Assembly (NCBI GenBank): GCA_947243855.1
Contig: CAMXIK010000003.1
Location: forward strand, 1 to 64,000
Source of the DNA: an uncultured Lachnospiraceae bacterium
Lineage (GTDB): Bacteria > Bacillota > Clostridia > Lachnospirales > Lachnospiraceae
Reading direction: 5' to 3'
DNA length: 64,000 bases
Positions 48,253 through 57,096 of this stretch are shown here, in pieces. A program made the translations under genes and the position numbers. The notes beneath the pieces were generated by a model. The model searched no databases. It saw nothing but the letters and a program-made list of their open reading frames with translations, and was not told the origin of the DNA. Within the stretch, counting starts at the first letter, position 1; every line of letters starts with the position of its first letter.

Positions 48253-51200
48253 TTAAGCCTCTTTCCGCCTCGCCCACTCTTCATCGTCTATCCAGTCATT
48301 GCCGATGTCCCATTCGTCGTCATCGATCCAATCATCCTCCGCATGATCATCTGCAAATCTGTCAACCGACGCTTCTTCCGGCGTTTCTGGCTCCTGCCAG
48401 TCTTCATCCTCGATCCAGTCGTCCTCAGCGCTGTGTCCGTACATTACATCTTCGGTTTTTTCGCGCTCTTCCGCTTCCGGTTCCTCGTATTCCTCTTCCT
48501 CTGGCTCTTCGTACTCCTCCTCGGTTTCTTCGAACTCTTCGGTCTCTTCGTACTCTAGCGCTTCATCTTCTTCGTCGTACCCGTCCTCTTCGATGTCTTC
48601 GTCTTCCTCGCCGTACCCGTCCTCTTCGGTTTCTTCGTCTTCCTCGTCGTATTCGTCCTCTTCGGTTTCTTCGATTTCTTCGTCTTCCTCGTCGTATTCG
48701 TCCTCTTCCTCTTGCATTTTCTTACGATAGAAGAAGATTCCGCATCCAGCGCCAGCCGCTGCGATACAGACAATCACGCCTATCACAATCCACGGCATTC
48801 CATGACTTCCGGAATCGCCCGCTGCCTCATGACCATTGAACGTCATTCCCGCCATCGAAACCGGGCTTACGATGATCACATAGCTGGAAGCATGTTCCAT
48901 ATCAAAGGACGCAATTCCATTGCTGTCAATAATAGCATCACAGATAAACTCTAAGGATTCCGTTTCTTCATTATAATAGAATAAATTTGCATACCATCCC
49001 TCATACATCGGATCAATGGCAATCTGCAAAAGCGAGCGGAAAGCGAATGGTCCGTCATGCGCCAATGTAAATTCCAAATACTTGTTTCCGTCTAACATAT
49101 CGGCTATGATCTGCGTCGGAACGTTCTCTGTCCCCAGCTCTATTCCCATGTCCACTTCCGATACCGTTTCCATATCCACAGAATCAATATCAATATTCCA
49201 TGTGGCATACTTGCCCATCTGCAAAAGCAAATCCAAATTCTGGTCTTTCGCCATCTGTAGATTTTCCGGCGTCAAAATCGTAGTATCTTCCATAGCCATC
49301 GTTACGGCAGGTCTTGAAGCGCTCTCTTCCGGCTTCTGCTCCTGCTTTCCTTCTACCACCTTTGTCTGTGTATCAACCCCGTTGCTTCCTTTCTCCGCTT
49401 CTGCGTCTTTGCGATCTGTCTTGACATTCTGACTCGTTTCCGTTGTTTTCGTGGTAGACTGGCTGCTGCCTTGGCTGCTGCCTGTCCCGCTCTGAGCCGC
49501 CTGTCCGTTTTCTGTGCTGTTTTGTGTGGACTGACTGCTATCCGTCCCGCTCTGGACTGGCTGGCTGTTTTCCGTTCCATTCTGTGCAGGCTGGCTGCTG
49601 CCCGCTCCGTTCTGGGATGTCTGGCTGCTGCCCGCTCCGTTCTGGGATGTCTGGCCGCTGTTCTCGGCTGAATCCGGTTTTTTCTTTTTATCCGACGAAG
49701 ACTGCTTTGGCAGCTCTTTCAACGGTGCGCCCGTATTCGATGATCCAGCAGATGCGATATTGCCCGTTCCTGTATTGTTACTTGACGTCGTTCCGCCCGA
49801 TGTTGTGCCGCTCCCGCTTCCCGTTCCCGTGCTGCCGCTCGATGTTGTGCCGCCCGATGTGGTGCCGCTCCCACTTCCTGTTCCCGTGCTGCCGCTCGAC
49901 GTTGTGCCGCCCGATGTCGTGCCGCTCCCGCTTCCTATTCCCGTGCTGCCGCTCGATGTTGTGCCGCCCGATGTCGTGCCGCTTCCGCTTCCCGTTCCCG
50001 TACTGCCGCTCGACGTTGTGCCGCTCCCGCTTCCCGTTCCCGTGCTGCCGCTCGACGTTGTGCCGCTCCCGCTTCCCGTTCCCGTGCTGCCGCTCGACGT
50101 TGTGCCGCCCGATGTCGTGCCGCTTCCGCTTCCCGTTCCCGTGCTGCCGCTCGATATTGTGCCGCTCCCGCTTCCTGTATTGCCGCCTGAACCCGTGTCG
50201 CTTCCGCTTCCTGTTCCCGTACTGCCGCTCGACGTTGTGCCGCCCGATGTCGTGCCGCTTCCTGTATTGCCGCCTGAACCCGTACCGCTTCCACTTCCTG
50301 TTCCCGTACTGCCGCCCGAACCCGTACCGCTTCCGCTTCCCGTAGGTGTGTCGTCTCCGTCGTCCGGATCTGTCGCCTCACCGACTACCTGCACGACAAA
50401 TGGAATGTGGCCCACCGGATGATAATTATTCTCATCAGGGTTATAAGACACATAATAAGTATACTCGCCCGGCTCCTGCAATACGATCTCCGTATCGCTC
50501 TCCCATGCAAACCCCTTCGGAAGCGCAATTTCTCCCAAAGTCGTACCGGCGAAGACTCTCGGTTCCTCCGGCATCACACAATTCGGAATCCCCTTGGTTA
50601 CCGTAAAACTGATATTTCTGGTAACCGTATTATATTTCACGGTATCCTTCGGCGTGTATAACGCTTCATAAGAATGCGTGCCCGCCTCAATATTTGTATT
50701 TTCCTTTACCCATGTCCAGCCGTCCGGCAAGGATATATCCGACAACCGCAGTCCTTCCTTATAAACACAGGGCGACAGAGTCGGCGTTGAAACGTCTGGC
50801 TGTGCCTTCACCACAGTTACCGTGCAGACTGCTGAACCGGCCCCGCTTCTGGTACAGCTTATGACTGCGCTTCCCGGCGACACCGCCGTTACCTTTCCCG
50901 CGCTGTCCACAGTCGCAACGGAAGGATCGTCACTGCTGAATGTCATGTTGCTAATGTAGTCTACCTTCGAACCGTTTATGCAGGGCGTCAACCGTACCGT
51001 TTTGCCGACTTCCAGACTGCTTACGGTTGTTTTGTCAAAAGTAAGAACGTCTGTTGTGTTCGGCTTTGTACAGGGCGACGCCGGCATATTGCGGAACACC
51101 GGTATTTTAAATACAAAGCTGTTCTCCAAAGCGCCCGCGTTATTGTAAGCCTTCCGTATATTGGAGGCCTCGGAATTGGGCGCCTGAATATTCTGCATAT

Positions 51201-52779
51201 ACTGGTGCGTAAAATTGGCATGATATCCATTGGAAACGTTAAATTTCTCTAAATAGAGCGTATCCTGCCCTTTCAGAATATAGTTTGCGCCAATTACATA
51301 CGCGCCGCCGCTTAATGATTTGTAGCGGGTATTCCACCCCTGTTCCTTCGCCTTTTTCAGACCGTTTTGCACCACTTCGGCATTTGTCTTTCCCGAAGCG
51401 TTCACATTGAAATAATTATAATACCCCTCATAGCCCGGATAACTGCCGGAAATCAATGGGGAGGTTCCCTTTGATCCCTGTTCCTGCAATACCCTGCTGG
51501 CCAGATGAAACGGACTTACCCCCGTCGACTGTCCGATGGCATTAAAAGCCTGCGCATAAGTCCTGCTGTCCCCGGGAATGCCAGAAGACATAAAGGAATT
51601 TTTTAAAATCTCCTGCACCGCCTCCGCCGTATGGTAAGAGTCGTTATACGTCAACTGTTCAAACTGGAAAATAGACGGATCGGTCAAAAAATTTCTGGGG
51701 TCCATATAATATTTGAGGATTCCCTCAGACGCATAGCTCCATCCCTGTCCGTAAACACCGTTCTGCCATGAGCCAGAACTGCTAGAGTGAACCAGACTCT
51801 TATCTCCCATTTCCTTAGAAATAGCCGTATTCCAGTCAACTCCCGTATCCATCCTGACAAAAACCCAATTGGGATGCTGGGCTTTCAGAGAATAGAGGGC
51901 ATTCTGATAAGAAGCCGGAAATTGTTCCACATCCGGATAGCTGGCCGCCGCCCTTCTCGCCTTCATCATTCTGGGCGCAGGGGGAAGCTCAATGTAATCT
52001 TCCTCCCATTTCCTAAAATCTTCGTCGGAAGCCGCCAGATATCCCCGCTCTATGTAACCTGTATACTCTGCCCCGTTCTGGTAAAAGAGCGTCCGATACC
52101 AGACATTGCCGGACTCACCCAGCTCGACACCCGTAATCTGCACAGACTGTCCGCTGACTACGGTATGAACGGTGTCCGCATCCGCCGAAGGCTCGCTCTT
52201 CACTTCATATTCATCGCACAGATATACCAGCGCAAGAATACTTTTGTTCTCTATGATCTCCTCGAGAGCGCTCTTCGCCTCTTCCAATTCAGGAATCATC
52301 CCCTTGTCCGCCGGCACTTCCACCGTGATAGACGGAATCTCTATCTCATCCTCTGCGGAATCCGCAAGCAGATACAGCTCTTCATCCCATTTCGGATAAA
52401 AAGTATAGCGCTCCAATTTCGTCTCCGCATAGTCCTCTTCGCTCTCCCATGCCACCTCTAACTGGGCGGGTTCCTCTTCTCCCTCCAGCCATACCAAAAG
52501 CGTCCCCGGAAATAAATCCGCAAGCTCTTCCAAGCCCGGTTTTTCTGTGCAGGATAAAAACGCCTCATCCTCCGCAAGAGGTTCAAAGGCACGAATATAG
52601 GTTACCGCCGTTTCCTCATCTAAATCGTCTTCCGATACGCTCTCTATCGAATCGGCATTTTCTTCTTGTGGATTTTCTTCCGCAGCGATCGCCGCAAAAG
52701 GAGGCAGCAATCCAATCACTGCCGCCATGACAAGCGCAAAATATCTGATATGATGTGGGGTGCGCCAAGTTTTTTTCAT
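48253..52779 (-). CDS. Large surface-anchored glucosaminidase-like protein with Ig-like and Ser/Gly/Thr repeat regions (1508 aa)
   Basis: Order: signal peptide (1-33); acidic region; bacterial SH3 domain (~185-255, 'YEVKSEPSADADTVHTVVSGQSVQITG'); glucosaminidase-like domain (~285-560, 'LYSLKAQHPNWVFVRMDTGVDWNTAI', 'YMDPRNFLTDPSIFQFEQLTY', 'SPFHLASRVLQEQG' with probable catalytic Glu). Next are a Big_2 Ig-like domain (~585-665), two MBG-like repeats (~670-800), ~210 residues of Gly/Ser/Thr repeats, a Gln/Ser/Asn repeat, and a globular region. One TM helix (MPWIVIGVIVCIAAAGAGCGIFFY) leads to a ~180-residue Glu/Asp/Tyr tail. A wall-remodelling enzyme held by a membrane helix instead of LPXTG. 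It is not part of the injection array. Confidence 0.85.
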   Translation of the reverse strand: MKKTWRTPHHIRYFALVMAAVIGLLPPFAAIAAEENPQEENADSIESVSEDDLDEETAVTYIRAFEPLAEDEAFLSCTEKPGLEELADLFPGTLLVWLEGEEEPAQLEVAWESEEDYAETKLERYTFYPKWDEELYLLADSAEDEIEIPSITVEVPADKGMIPELEEAKSALEEIIENKSILALVYLCDEYEVKSEPSADADTVHTVVSGQSVQITGVELGESGNVWYRTLFYQNGAEYTGYIERGYLAASDEDFRKWEEDYIELPPAPRMMKARRAAASYPDVEQFPASYQNALYSLKAQHPNWVFVRMDTGVDWNTAISKEMGDKSLVHSSSSGSWQNGVYGQGWSYASEGILKYYMDPRNFLTDPSIFQFEQLTYNDSYHTAEAVQEILKNSFMSSGIPGDSRTYAQAFNAIGQSTGVSPFHLASRVLQEQGSKGTSPLISGSYPGYEGYYNYFNVNASGKTNAEVVQNGLKKAKEQGWNTRYKSLSGGAYVIGANYILKGQDTLYLEKFNVSNGYHANFTHQYMQNIQAPNSEASNIRKAYNNAGALENSFVFKIPVFRNMPASPCTKPNTTDVLTFDKTTVSSLEVGKTVRLTPCINGSKVDYISNMTFSSDDPSVATVDSAGKVTAVSPGSAVISCTRSGAGSAVCTVTVVKAQPDVSTPTLSPCVYKEGLRLSDISLPDGWTWVKENTNIEAGTHSYEALYTPKDTVKYNTVTRNISFTVTKGIPNCVMPEEPRVFAGTTLGEIALPKGFAWESDTEIVLQEPGEYTYYVSYNPDENNYHPVGHIPFVVQVVGEATDPDDGDDTPTGSGSGTGSGGSTGTGSGSGTGSGGNTGSGTTSGGTTSSGSTGTGSGSDTGSGGNTGSGSGTISSGSTGTGSGSGTTSGGTTSSGSTGTGSGSGTTSSGSTGTGSGSGTTSSGSTGTGSGSGTTSGGTTSSGSTGIGSGSGTTSGGTTSSGSTGTGSGSGTTSGGTTSSGSTGTGSGSGTTSGGTTSSNNTGTGNIASAGSSNTGAPLKELPKQSSSDKKKKPDSAENSGQTSQNGAGSSQTSQNGAGSSQPAQNGTENSQPVQSGTDSSQSTQNSTENGQAAQSGTGSSQGSSQSTTKTTETSQNVKTDRKDAEAEKGSNGVDTQTKVVEGKQEQKPEESASRPAVTMAMEDTTILTPENLQMAKDQNLDLLLQMGKYATWNIDIDSVDMETVSEVDMGIELGTENVPTQIIADMLDGNKYLEFTLAHDGPFAFRSLLQIAIDPMYEGWYANLFYYNEETESLEFICDAIIDSNGIASFDMEHASSYVIIVSPVSMAGMTFNGHEAAGDSGSHGMPWIVIGVIVCIAAAGAGCGIFFYRKKMQEEEDEYDEEDEEIEETEEDEYDEEDEETEEDGYGEEDEDIEEDGYDEEDEALEYEETEEFEETEEEYEEPEEEEYEEPEAEEREKTEDVMYGHSAEDDWIEDEDWQEPETPEEASVDRFADDHAEDDWIDDDEWDIGNDWIDDEEWARRKEA
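49480..50345. repeat. Tandem low-complexity coding repeats in the surface-protein gene
   Basis: About 49.48-49.67 kb encodes repeats of the type 'NGAGSSQTSQ' and 49.76-50.34 kb repeats of 'GTTSGGTTSSGSTGTGSGS'. Units of roughly 30-60 bp are near-identical, so the tract should vary in length by slippage or recombination. Long open frames on the opposite strand here are by-products of the repeats. Confidence 0.85.
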
Positions 52780-52832
52780 AAGTATCTAAATCCTTTCACT
52801 TTCGCAAAGTTCCGCATTATGTTAACATAATT

Positions 52833-52862
52833 AATGTATCATCAAATGGGGCATTATGTCAA
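52833..52862 (-). promoter_or_regulatory. Candidate promoter of the surface-protein gene
   Basis: Minus strand TTGACA (52857-52862) and TACATT (52833-52838), 18-bp spacer, 54 bp before the start codon. A perfect 16-bp palindrome at 52816-52831 (ATTATGTTAACATAAT) lies at the expected transcription start and may be an operator. Confidence 0.5.
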
Positions 52863-52902
52863 CTTCATCATATCAAAATATACCTATTATAATGTTTTTT
52901 CT

Positions 52903-53853
52903 TTAATTGACTGAAATTAATTCAGAAGCAATCTGCTCGATGACTGGGATATCCTCCTCCAACTCCTCTGCAATCTCTGGAATTGTTTTTCCCTTCGACA
53001 ATTTCTTACGGATCTGTTCTTTAAGTTTATCATTTCGGCCTACTGTTATACCTTCCTCCCGGCCTACTGCTATACCCTCCTCCCGGCCTTCTCGAAAGAG
53101 TGTCCTCATATGTTTTTTCTCATCATACTCTGTTAACAGCATATGTAACACCTCCGCTTTCTGTTTGATCAGGATATCTTTTAATATTCCTTTTTCTATG
53201 CAGACATCCATAGCTGTGTGAATAGCTTTCTCCCTGCTCATCCCGCTTATTATATTTTCCTCAATCTCTGCGGAAAATTCTGAATACTCCCATAATCTAT
53301 GACATTTTTCCATAAGCGCCCGATTATAGCCACGATTGATATTTAATACTTTGCAGGTACATTCTAAAGATCCGCTTCCGCGTCCAGCGGAGAAAGAATC
53401 CGACAAGTACAGCATCAGGCTGTCCGTCTGCATACCACCCCCGTTGTAAAAGACAATATATGTTGGTGTCGGCAGTTCCAACCTTCTTGTACCGTAAAGA
53501 TTCTCATTTCGGGAAGCAATCAGCCCTTCAAACTGCCTTGCAAAATACAACAATCCCCGCAAAGGCATATTCGGATTCCATGTGCTCTGGTGTTCGTAAA
53601 GGTTGAGACTGCTGCCGATCATGAAAGACAGGTCGTTTTTCATCTTCATAAAAATCACATCTTCCATAGTGACCACTTCCAGTTCATCAGGATCTTCATA
53701 GGAACTGCCGTTTAAAGCGTTGTATAACTCCAAAAGATCCTTCTTCTCCCGAAAAAGACGCCTGAAAAGAACGTCCCTATATCTGCGGTTAAAGTGCAGC
53801 CATCTCCACCTTACGCCACGCCTATACCATTTACCAGTATTCCGTTTTTCCAT
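52903..53853 (-). CDS. Rpn-family recombination-promoting nuclease / PD-(D/E)XK transposase-like (316 aa)
   Basis: ATG 53853 has GGAGG upstream; the extension to 53940 is not supported. Start and core fit the PDDEXK_2 (Rpn/YhgA-like) family: 'NRRYRDVLFRRLFREKKDLLELYNALNGSSYEDPDELEVVTMED', 'NDLSFMIGSSLNLYEHQSTWNPNMPLRGLLYFARQFEGLI', 'LPTPTYIVFYNGG'. Asp in NDLSF, Glu in YEHQST and the following Q are the candidate catalytic residues. The C-terminus has the family's repetitive 'GREEGIAVGREEGITVGR' then a helical 'ISEL' end. Such genes are numerous in Lachnospiraceae. Positions 53854-54094 show no gene or clear signal. Confidence 0.85.
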   Translation of the reverse strand: MEKRNTGKWYRRGVRWRWLHFNRRYRDVLFRRLFREKKDLLELYNALNGSSYEDPDELEVVTMEDVIFMKMKNDLSFMIGSSLNLYEHQSTWNPNMPLRGLLYFARQFEGLIASRNENLYGTRRLELPTPTYIVFYNGGGMQTDSLMLYLSDSFSAGRGSGSLECTCKVLNINRGYNRALMEKCHRLWEYSEFSAEIEENIISGMSREKAIHTAMDVCIEKGILKDILIKQKAEVLHMLLTEYDEKKHMRTLFREGREEGIAVGREEGITVGRNDKLKEQIRKKLSKGKTIPEIAEELEEDIPVIEQIASELISVN

Positions 53854-54094
53854 ATATTTTCCTCCATTATACAGTTTTTGCGGATTGAATACAAGGAAAA
53901 CTCCAAAAGAAACAGAAGAAACCGAATCCTGATGCTTCAATCCAGTAACAAAAATAAGGATTTTTTTCCGATGAACCCGGAAAGAACCTTAAGACAGAAA
54001 CGCTCTCAAAAAAGAACGCTTCCAAAACAGATAGAACTGTTAGTCCTGATTATAAAATATCCTGTCGATAATTGCAAGACTCTTTTCTGTCAAT

Positions 54095-54913
54095 TTATCT
54101 TCTCCCCCGCTCCGTCCACGCGCACCCCGCCGCAGCCGCAAGCAAGACCGCGCACCCCGCCTGAGTGAACAAAACCGCCTGCACTCCCTGCAAATACGCT
54201 ACGATATAGACAGCCAGATTCGCCGCCGCATGAAAAAGAACAGGCGCAAAAAAACCGCCCCGCCGCTCATACACATAGGCAATCAAAATTCCCATAACCG
54301 TCCCGTATACGCCCTGCACCAAATTTCCATGAAACAGGCCAAAAAAGAGGGCGGACGAGACGATTCCGACAACCGGCCCCAAAAACCGGCGCAGACGGTT
54401 GTAGATCACGCCACGGAAAAGCGCCTCCTCCGCCAATGGGGAAACCACCCCGTAAAGTACCAACCCAATCCCAAAGGCAACGCCGTATTGGCGGTCCGCC
54501 ACCCGCCTGTAGGTTTCGGAGGTCTCCGCAAACCCGATCAGGGTGAGAAGGGCGTTTAAGCCAAGAGAACTGGCCGTCGCAAAAACAACTATTTTAGTTA
54601 ATCCAAAGACACGCGCCCCTGCGGTAATCGTTCCGGCTTCTCCGCCCCTCTCCTCCGCCCGCGTCTGTAATTCCTTTTTCAGCATCGGCAAAAGAGGGAA
54701 AATGCCAGCTAACGAACACAGCCCGCCTGCCAGTCCGGAAATCGTCGCTTCATGCGCTGCCATAAACTGCCCGTATTCCCCGCCAATATTTTTCATCGAC
54801 GTCTGATACACAAAAGCCAGAATCAGATAAGCAGCGTTGTAGGCCATATAATATAGAAGAAACGGAAACAATACTTCCCATATCTTTTGAAAAGAGACTC
54901 TTTTTTCTTCCAC
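54095..54913 (-). CDS. CPBP-family intramembrane metalloprotease (272 aa)
   Basis: Eight or so TM helices with the CAAX-protease/Abi motifs: 'EEALFRGVIYNRL' (EExxxR) and 'SALFFGLFHGNLVQGVYGTVMGILIAYVYERRG' (FxxxH). GTG 54913 (GGGAGG upstream) is more likely than the ATG at 54940, because the thiT promoter -35 and spacer occupy 54934-54956 and the ATG has only an abutting GGGGGAG. Substrate unknown; the family includes immunity and peptide-processing proteins. Confidence 0.85.
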   Translation of the reverse strand: MEEKRVSFQKIWEVLFPFLLYYMAYNAAYLILAFVYQTSMKNIGGEYGQFMAAHEATISGLAGGLCSLAGIFPLLPMLKKELQTRAEERGGEAGTITAGARVFGLTKIVVFATASSLGLNALLTLIGFAETSETYRRVADRQYGVAFGIGLVLYGVVSPLAEEALFRGVIYNRLRRFLGPVVGIVSSALFFGLFHGNLVQGVYGTVMGILIAYVYERRGGFFAPVLFHAAANLAVYIVAYLQGVQAVLFTQAGCAVLLAAAAGCAWTERGRR

Positions 54914-54933
54914 GGTATTCCTCCCATATTCCC

Positions 54934-54962
54934 TTGACATCTCCCCCGTATCGTTCTATAGT
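54934..54962 (+). promoter_or_regulatory. Promoter of the TPP-riboswitch/thiT transcript
   Basis: TTGACA (54934-54939), 17-bp spacer, TATAGT (54957-54962). Transcription would begin near 54970, where two hairpins (54970-54983 and 54985-54999) precede the aptamer. Confidence 0.75.
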
Positions 54963-55009
54963 AAGAAAAGCGGATTCATCCGCCGCGGCAGAAAGCCGCA
55001 TAACTGAAT

Positions 55010-55112
55010 AACTTGCTAGGGGAGCTTTTGCTGAGATTGAGCCTGCGTATCAAAGTGCGCCGGGACTCTAACCCTCATTACCTGATGCGGTTAATACCGT
55101 CGTAGGGAAGCG
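55010..55112 (+). promoter_or_regulatory. TPP riboswitch (THI element)
   Basis: Conserved pieces are in order: 'GGGGAGC..', 'GCTGAGA' (55030-55036), 'CCCTCATTACCTGATGCGG' (from ~55072), 'TAATACCG.CGTAGGGAAG' (to 55110). It lies 90 bp upstream of thiT. A later pairing of GGTAAC (55115-55120) with GTTACC (55152-55157) may form the expression platform. Thiamine pyrophosphate should lower expression of the transporter. Confidence 0.93.
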
Positions 55113-55200
55113 CTGGTAACAAATCTGCCGCAGATTTTCCGTGGCGCCTGCCGTTACCGTTCCCCTCCTTGCTATTCGAAAGACAAAGGAGGATTTTTTT

Positions 55201-55905
55201 ATGTTCTACAATGTAATTGTCGACGGGGACTCGACCACGTATATCCCCACCACTCTGGGCAATGTATTACTCATTGCCATCCTTGCCGTATTGCTGATCG
55301 GCGCGGTTCTCTTTGCAAAAAAACATGTGGCAAAACAATCTGCCCAAGCTGATGGCGCTGTCCCAGCCGGCGGTAAGCAAACCGCCAAACAGCTCGCTTT
55401 CTGCGCCATGTCGATTGCGCTTGGCACCATCCTTTCGGAAATTAAAATCATCGATTTCCCCTGGGGCGGTTCCGCAACGCTTTTGTCCATGTTCATCATC
55501 TGCCTGCCCGGTTATCTCTTCGGTCTTGGCACAGGATTGATGACTGCCACCGCTTACGGCGTTTTGCAGCTTTTGCTGAGTCCCTATGTCATTTTGCCCG
55601 TGCAGCTCTTGATCGATTATCCTCTGGCCTTCGGCGCGCTGGGGCTTTCGGGACTGTTTGCCAATTCCAAAAACGGCCTGATCAAAGGATATCTTGCCGG
55701 CATCCTTGGCCGCTATGTATTTGTGGTTCTCTCCGGCTGGTTGTTCTTTGCCGCCTATGCATGGGAAGGCTGGGCGCCGCTGCCTTACTCTTTGATCTAT
55801 AACGGTATTTACATCTTTGCGGAAGCGGCGATTACACTGATCATTCTTGCCATTCCCGCTGTTCGGAAGGGCATCGGCTCCATCAAACGAATGGCTTTGT
55901 CATAA
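55201..55905 (+). CDS. thiT: ThiT, thiamine-binding S component of an ECF transporter (234 aa)
   Basis: AAAGGAGG precedes ATG 55201. An extra N-terminal TM helix (~20-40) and a short loop come before the usual ThiT core: 'KQLAFCAMSIALGTILSEIKIIDFPWGGSATLLSMFIICLPGYLFGLGTGLMTATAYGVLQLLLSPYVILPVQLLIDYPLAFGALGLSG', 'YAWEGWAPLPYSLIYNG'. The Trp/Tyr/Asn-rich loops line the thiamine pocket in ThiT. It needs the shared EcfAA'T module encoded elsewhere. Riboswitch control confirms the thiamine link. It overlaps the convergent downstream gene by 6 bp. Confidence 0.92.
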   Translation: MFYNVIVDGDSTTYIPTTLGNVLLIAILAVLLIGAVLFAKKHVAKQSAQADGAVPAGGKQTAKQLAFCAMSIALGTILSEIKIIDFPWGGSATLLSMFIICLPGYLFGLGTGLMTATAYGVLQLLLSPYVILPVQLLIDYPLAFGALGLSGLFANSKNGLIKGYLAGILGRYVFVVLSGWLFFAAYAWEGWAPLPYSLIYNGIYIFAEAAITLIILAIPAVRKGIGSIKRMALS

Positions 55906-56508
55906 ACCGCGCCTTCCGAAAATCTGCTGGTATCCATATGTGAAATGCGCCTTTCTATGGGCGCATTTCGTATTCCGGCAGGCGTCGCACTGATTGCAGT
56001 AAGACGCCTGCCGCTTCTGTGTCAGTGTCGTATAAAAGGCCACCGTCTTTTTGGGGGTGAGCATATAGGCCTGATTATAAGAAATTTCCAGCGGTTCTAA
56101 AATTCGGAACAGCGCCTCCGTCTCCTCGATGGGCAAAGCGCTTCCCAGAAAATCAAACCGTCCCATCCATAGGCCGTAATGGCTGTATATCTTTTCCGCG
56201 CTCTGCTCATAGGCGTTTCCCAAAAGTTCCATGGCGATACACTCCACCATGTAGCTCTCACCCAGCCGTCCTTCCTCCGTGCAGATATCCTGCAGCCCGT
56301 CCACTCCCGCTCCGAGCGTTACCAAAACCGCCAGTCGGTTCTGTTCCTCTAAACTGCACGGCGCATGGTAAAGCACGGGGACCGCCACAGAAAGCAGACG
56401 CTTTGCAAGGGCGCGGATCTGCCCCTCCTGTGCCTTATCAAAATGATAACGGGACAAAATCTGCGCATACGCTCTCTCCTCAATATATGGCTCCAGTTTT
56501 TCCCGCAT
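55900..56508 (-). CDS. MetH activation-domain-like protein (202 aa)
   Basis: ATG 56508 has GGGAGGAAC upstream. The region 'RLAVLVTLGAGVDGLQ ... GESYMVECIAMELLGNAYEQSAEKIYSHYG' followed by 'ISYNQAYMLTPKKTVAFYTTL' and the Cys cluster 'CNQCDACRNTKCAHR' resembles stand-alone relatives of the vitamin B12-dependent methionine synthase activation domain, where 'LTP.KSV' and C-x2-C...C are conserved. It could take part in corrinoid reactivation with S-adenosylmethionine. Assignment is from pattern only. Confidence 0.55.
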   Translation of the reverse strand: MREKLEPYIEERAYAQILSRYHFDKAQEGQIRALAKRLLSVAVPVLYHAPCSLEEQNRLAVLVTLGAGVDGLQDICTEEGRLGESYMVECIAMELLGNAYEQSAEKIYSHYGLWMGRFDFLGSALPIEETEALFRILEPLEISYNQAYMLTPKKTVAFYTTLTQKRQASYCNQCDACRNTKCAHRKAHFTYGYQQIFGRRGL

Positions 56509-56530
56509 ACGTTCCTCCCAAAAGAAAAGC

Positions 56531-56559
56531 CCCACCTGAATTTGCCTCTTTCAGATGGG
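56531..56559 (-). terminator. Intrinsic terminator after the 124-aa gene
   Basis: A 10-bp stem with one C-A mismatch (56531-56540 with 56550-56559) is followed on the minus strand by GCTTTTCTTTT. It separates the 124-aa gene from the downstream MetH-activation-like gene, whose ribosome site overlaps the T stretch. Confidence 0.75.
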
Positions 56560-56617
56560 AACTCCAATCTTTCCTATTTTTAGCCGCCAGAAACCGTCCG
56601 CCCTGCGGCTGCTTCCG

Positions 56618-56992
56618 TTACGCTGTCATAAACATCTCATAGGCGCTGATCGCCTGCTGCATCCGGAAATTGCTGATATCGCTTCCCGCACTGCCGTTCC
56701 CTATGTTCATCTCCGCCGCCTGCGTCCCGTCTGTCTCTTCCTGCACGCCAGTCTTCATCATTCTGGCCGCATTGCTTCTGCCGCGCTGCATCTGCATCTC
56801 AAGCATTCCCTTGAAATCCAGCGTCTGTCCACGCTGTAACGGGTTTTCATTCTCGGCCGCAGTAAGACCGCTGTAATCGACCTTTTTATCCAGCACATCG
56901 TCCGAAATCTTGGACAGCCTGTTCATGCTGGCCGGGCTGACTGCATTTACCGTATACACATATGGTTGAAAATTAATTGCTCCGATCGTCAT
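56618..56992 (-). CDS. Hypothetical protein (124 aa)
   Basis: Not recognised. No signal peptide or TM. Polar, Met/Gln/Asn-rich, probably partly disordered; a conserved-looking end 'SDISNFRMQQAISAYEMFMTA' forms an amphipathic helix like those that end small flagellar-rod or chaperone-bound proteins. GAGGG ribosome site before ATG 56992 and its own terminator support it as a real single-gene unit. Confidence 0.6.
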   Translation of the reverse strand: MTIGAINFQPYVYTVNAVSPASMNRLSKISDDVLDKKVDYSGLTAAENENPLQRGQTLDFKGMLEMQMQRGRSNAARMMKTGVQEETDGTQAAEMNIGNGSAGSDISNFRMQQAISAYEMFMTA

Positions 56993-57096
56993 TCTTCATT
57001 CCCTCTTTATCAACATACGTTACTTTTGTTCAACAGCCGGGATGACACCCTCTTTGTTTATCATAAAACTTCTTTCCCAAATATACAAGTAAAATT

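Noticed and set aside
49480-50345. CRISPR array
   Set aside because: Repeats are in tandem without unique spacers, keep the reading frame and translate to low-complexity protein.
49760-50422. Long plus-strand open frames (220 and 273 aa) over the repeat region
   Set aside because: They are antisense to the Ser/Gly/Thr repeats of the 1508-aa protein, show only Pro/Leu/Val or Cys/Arg repeats, and lack ribosome sites.
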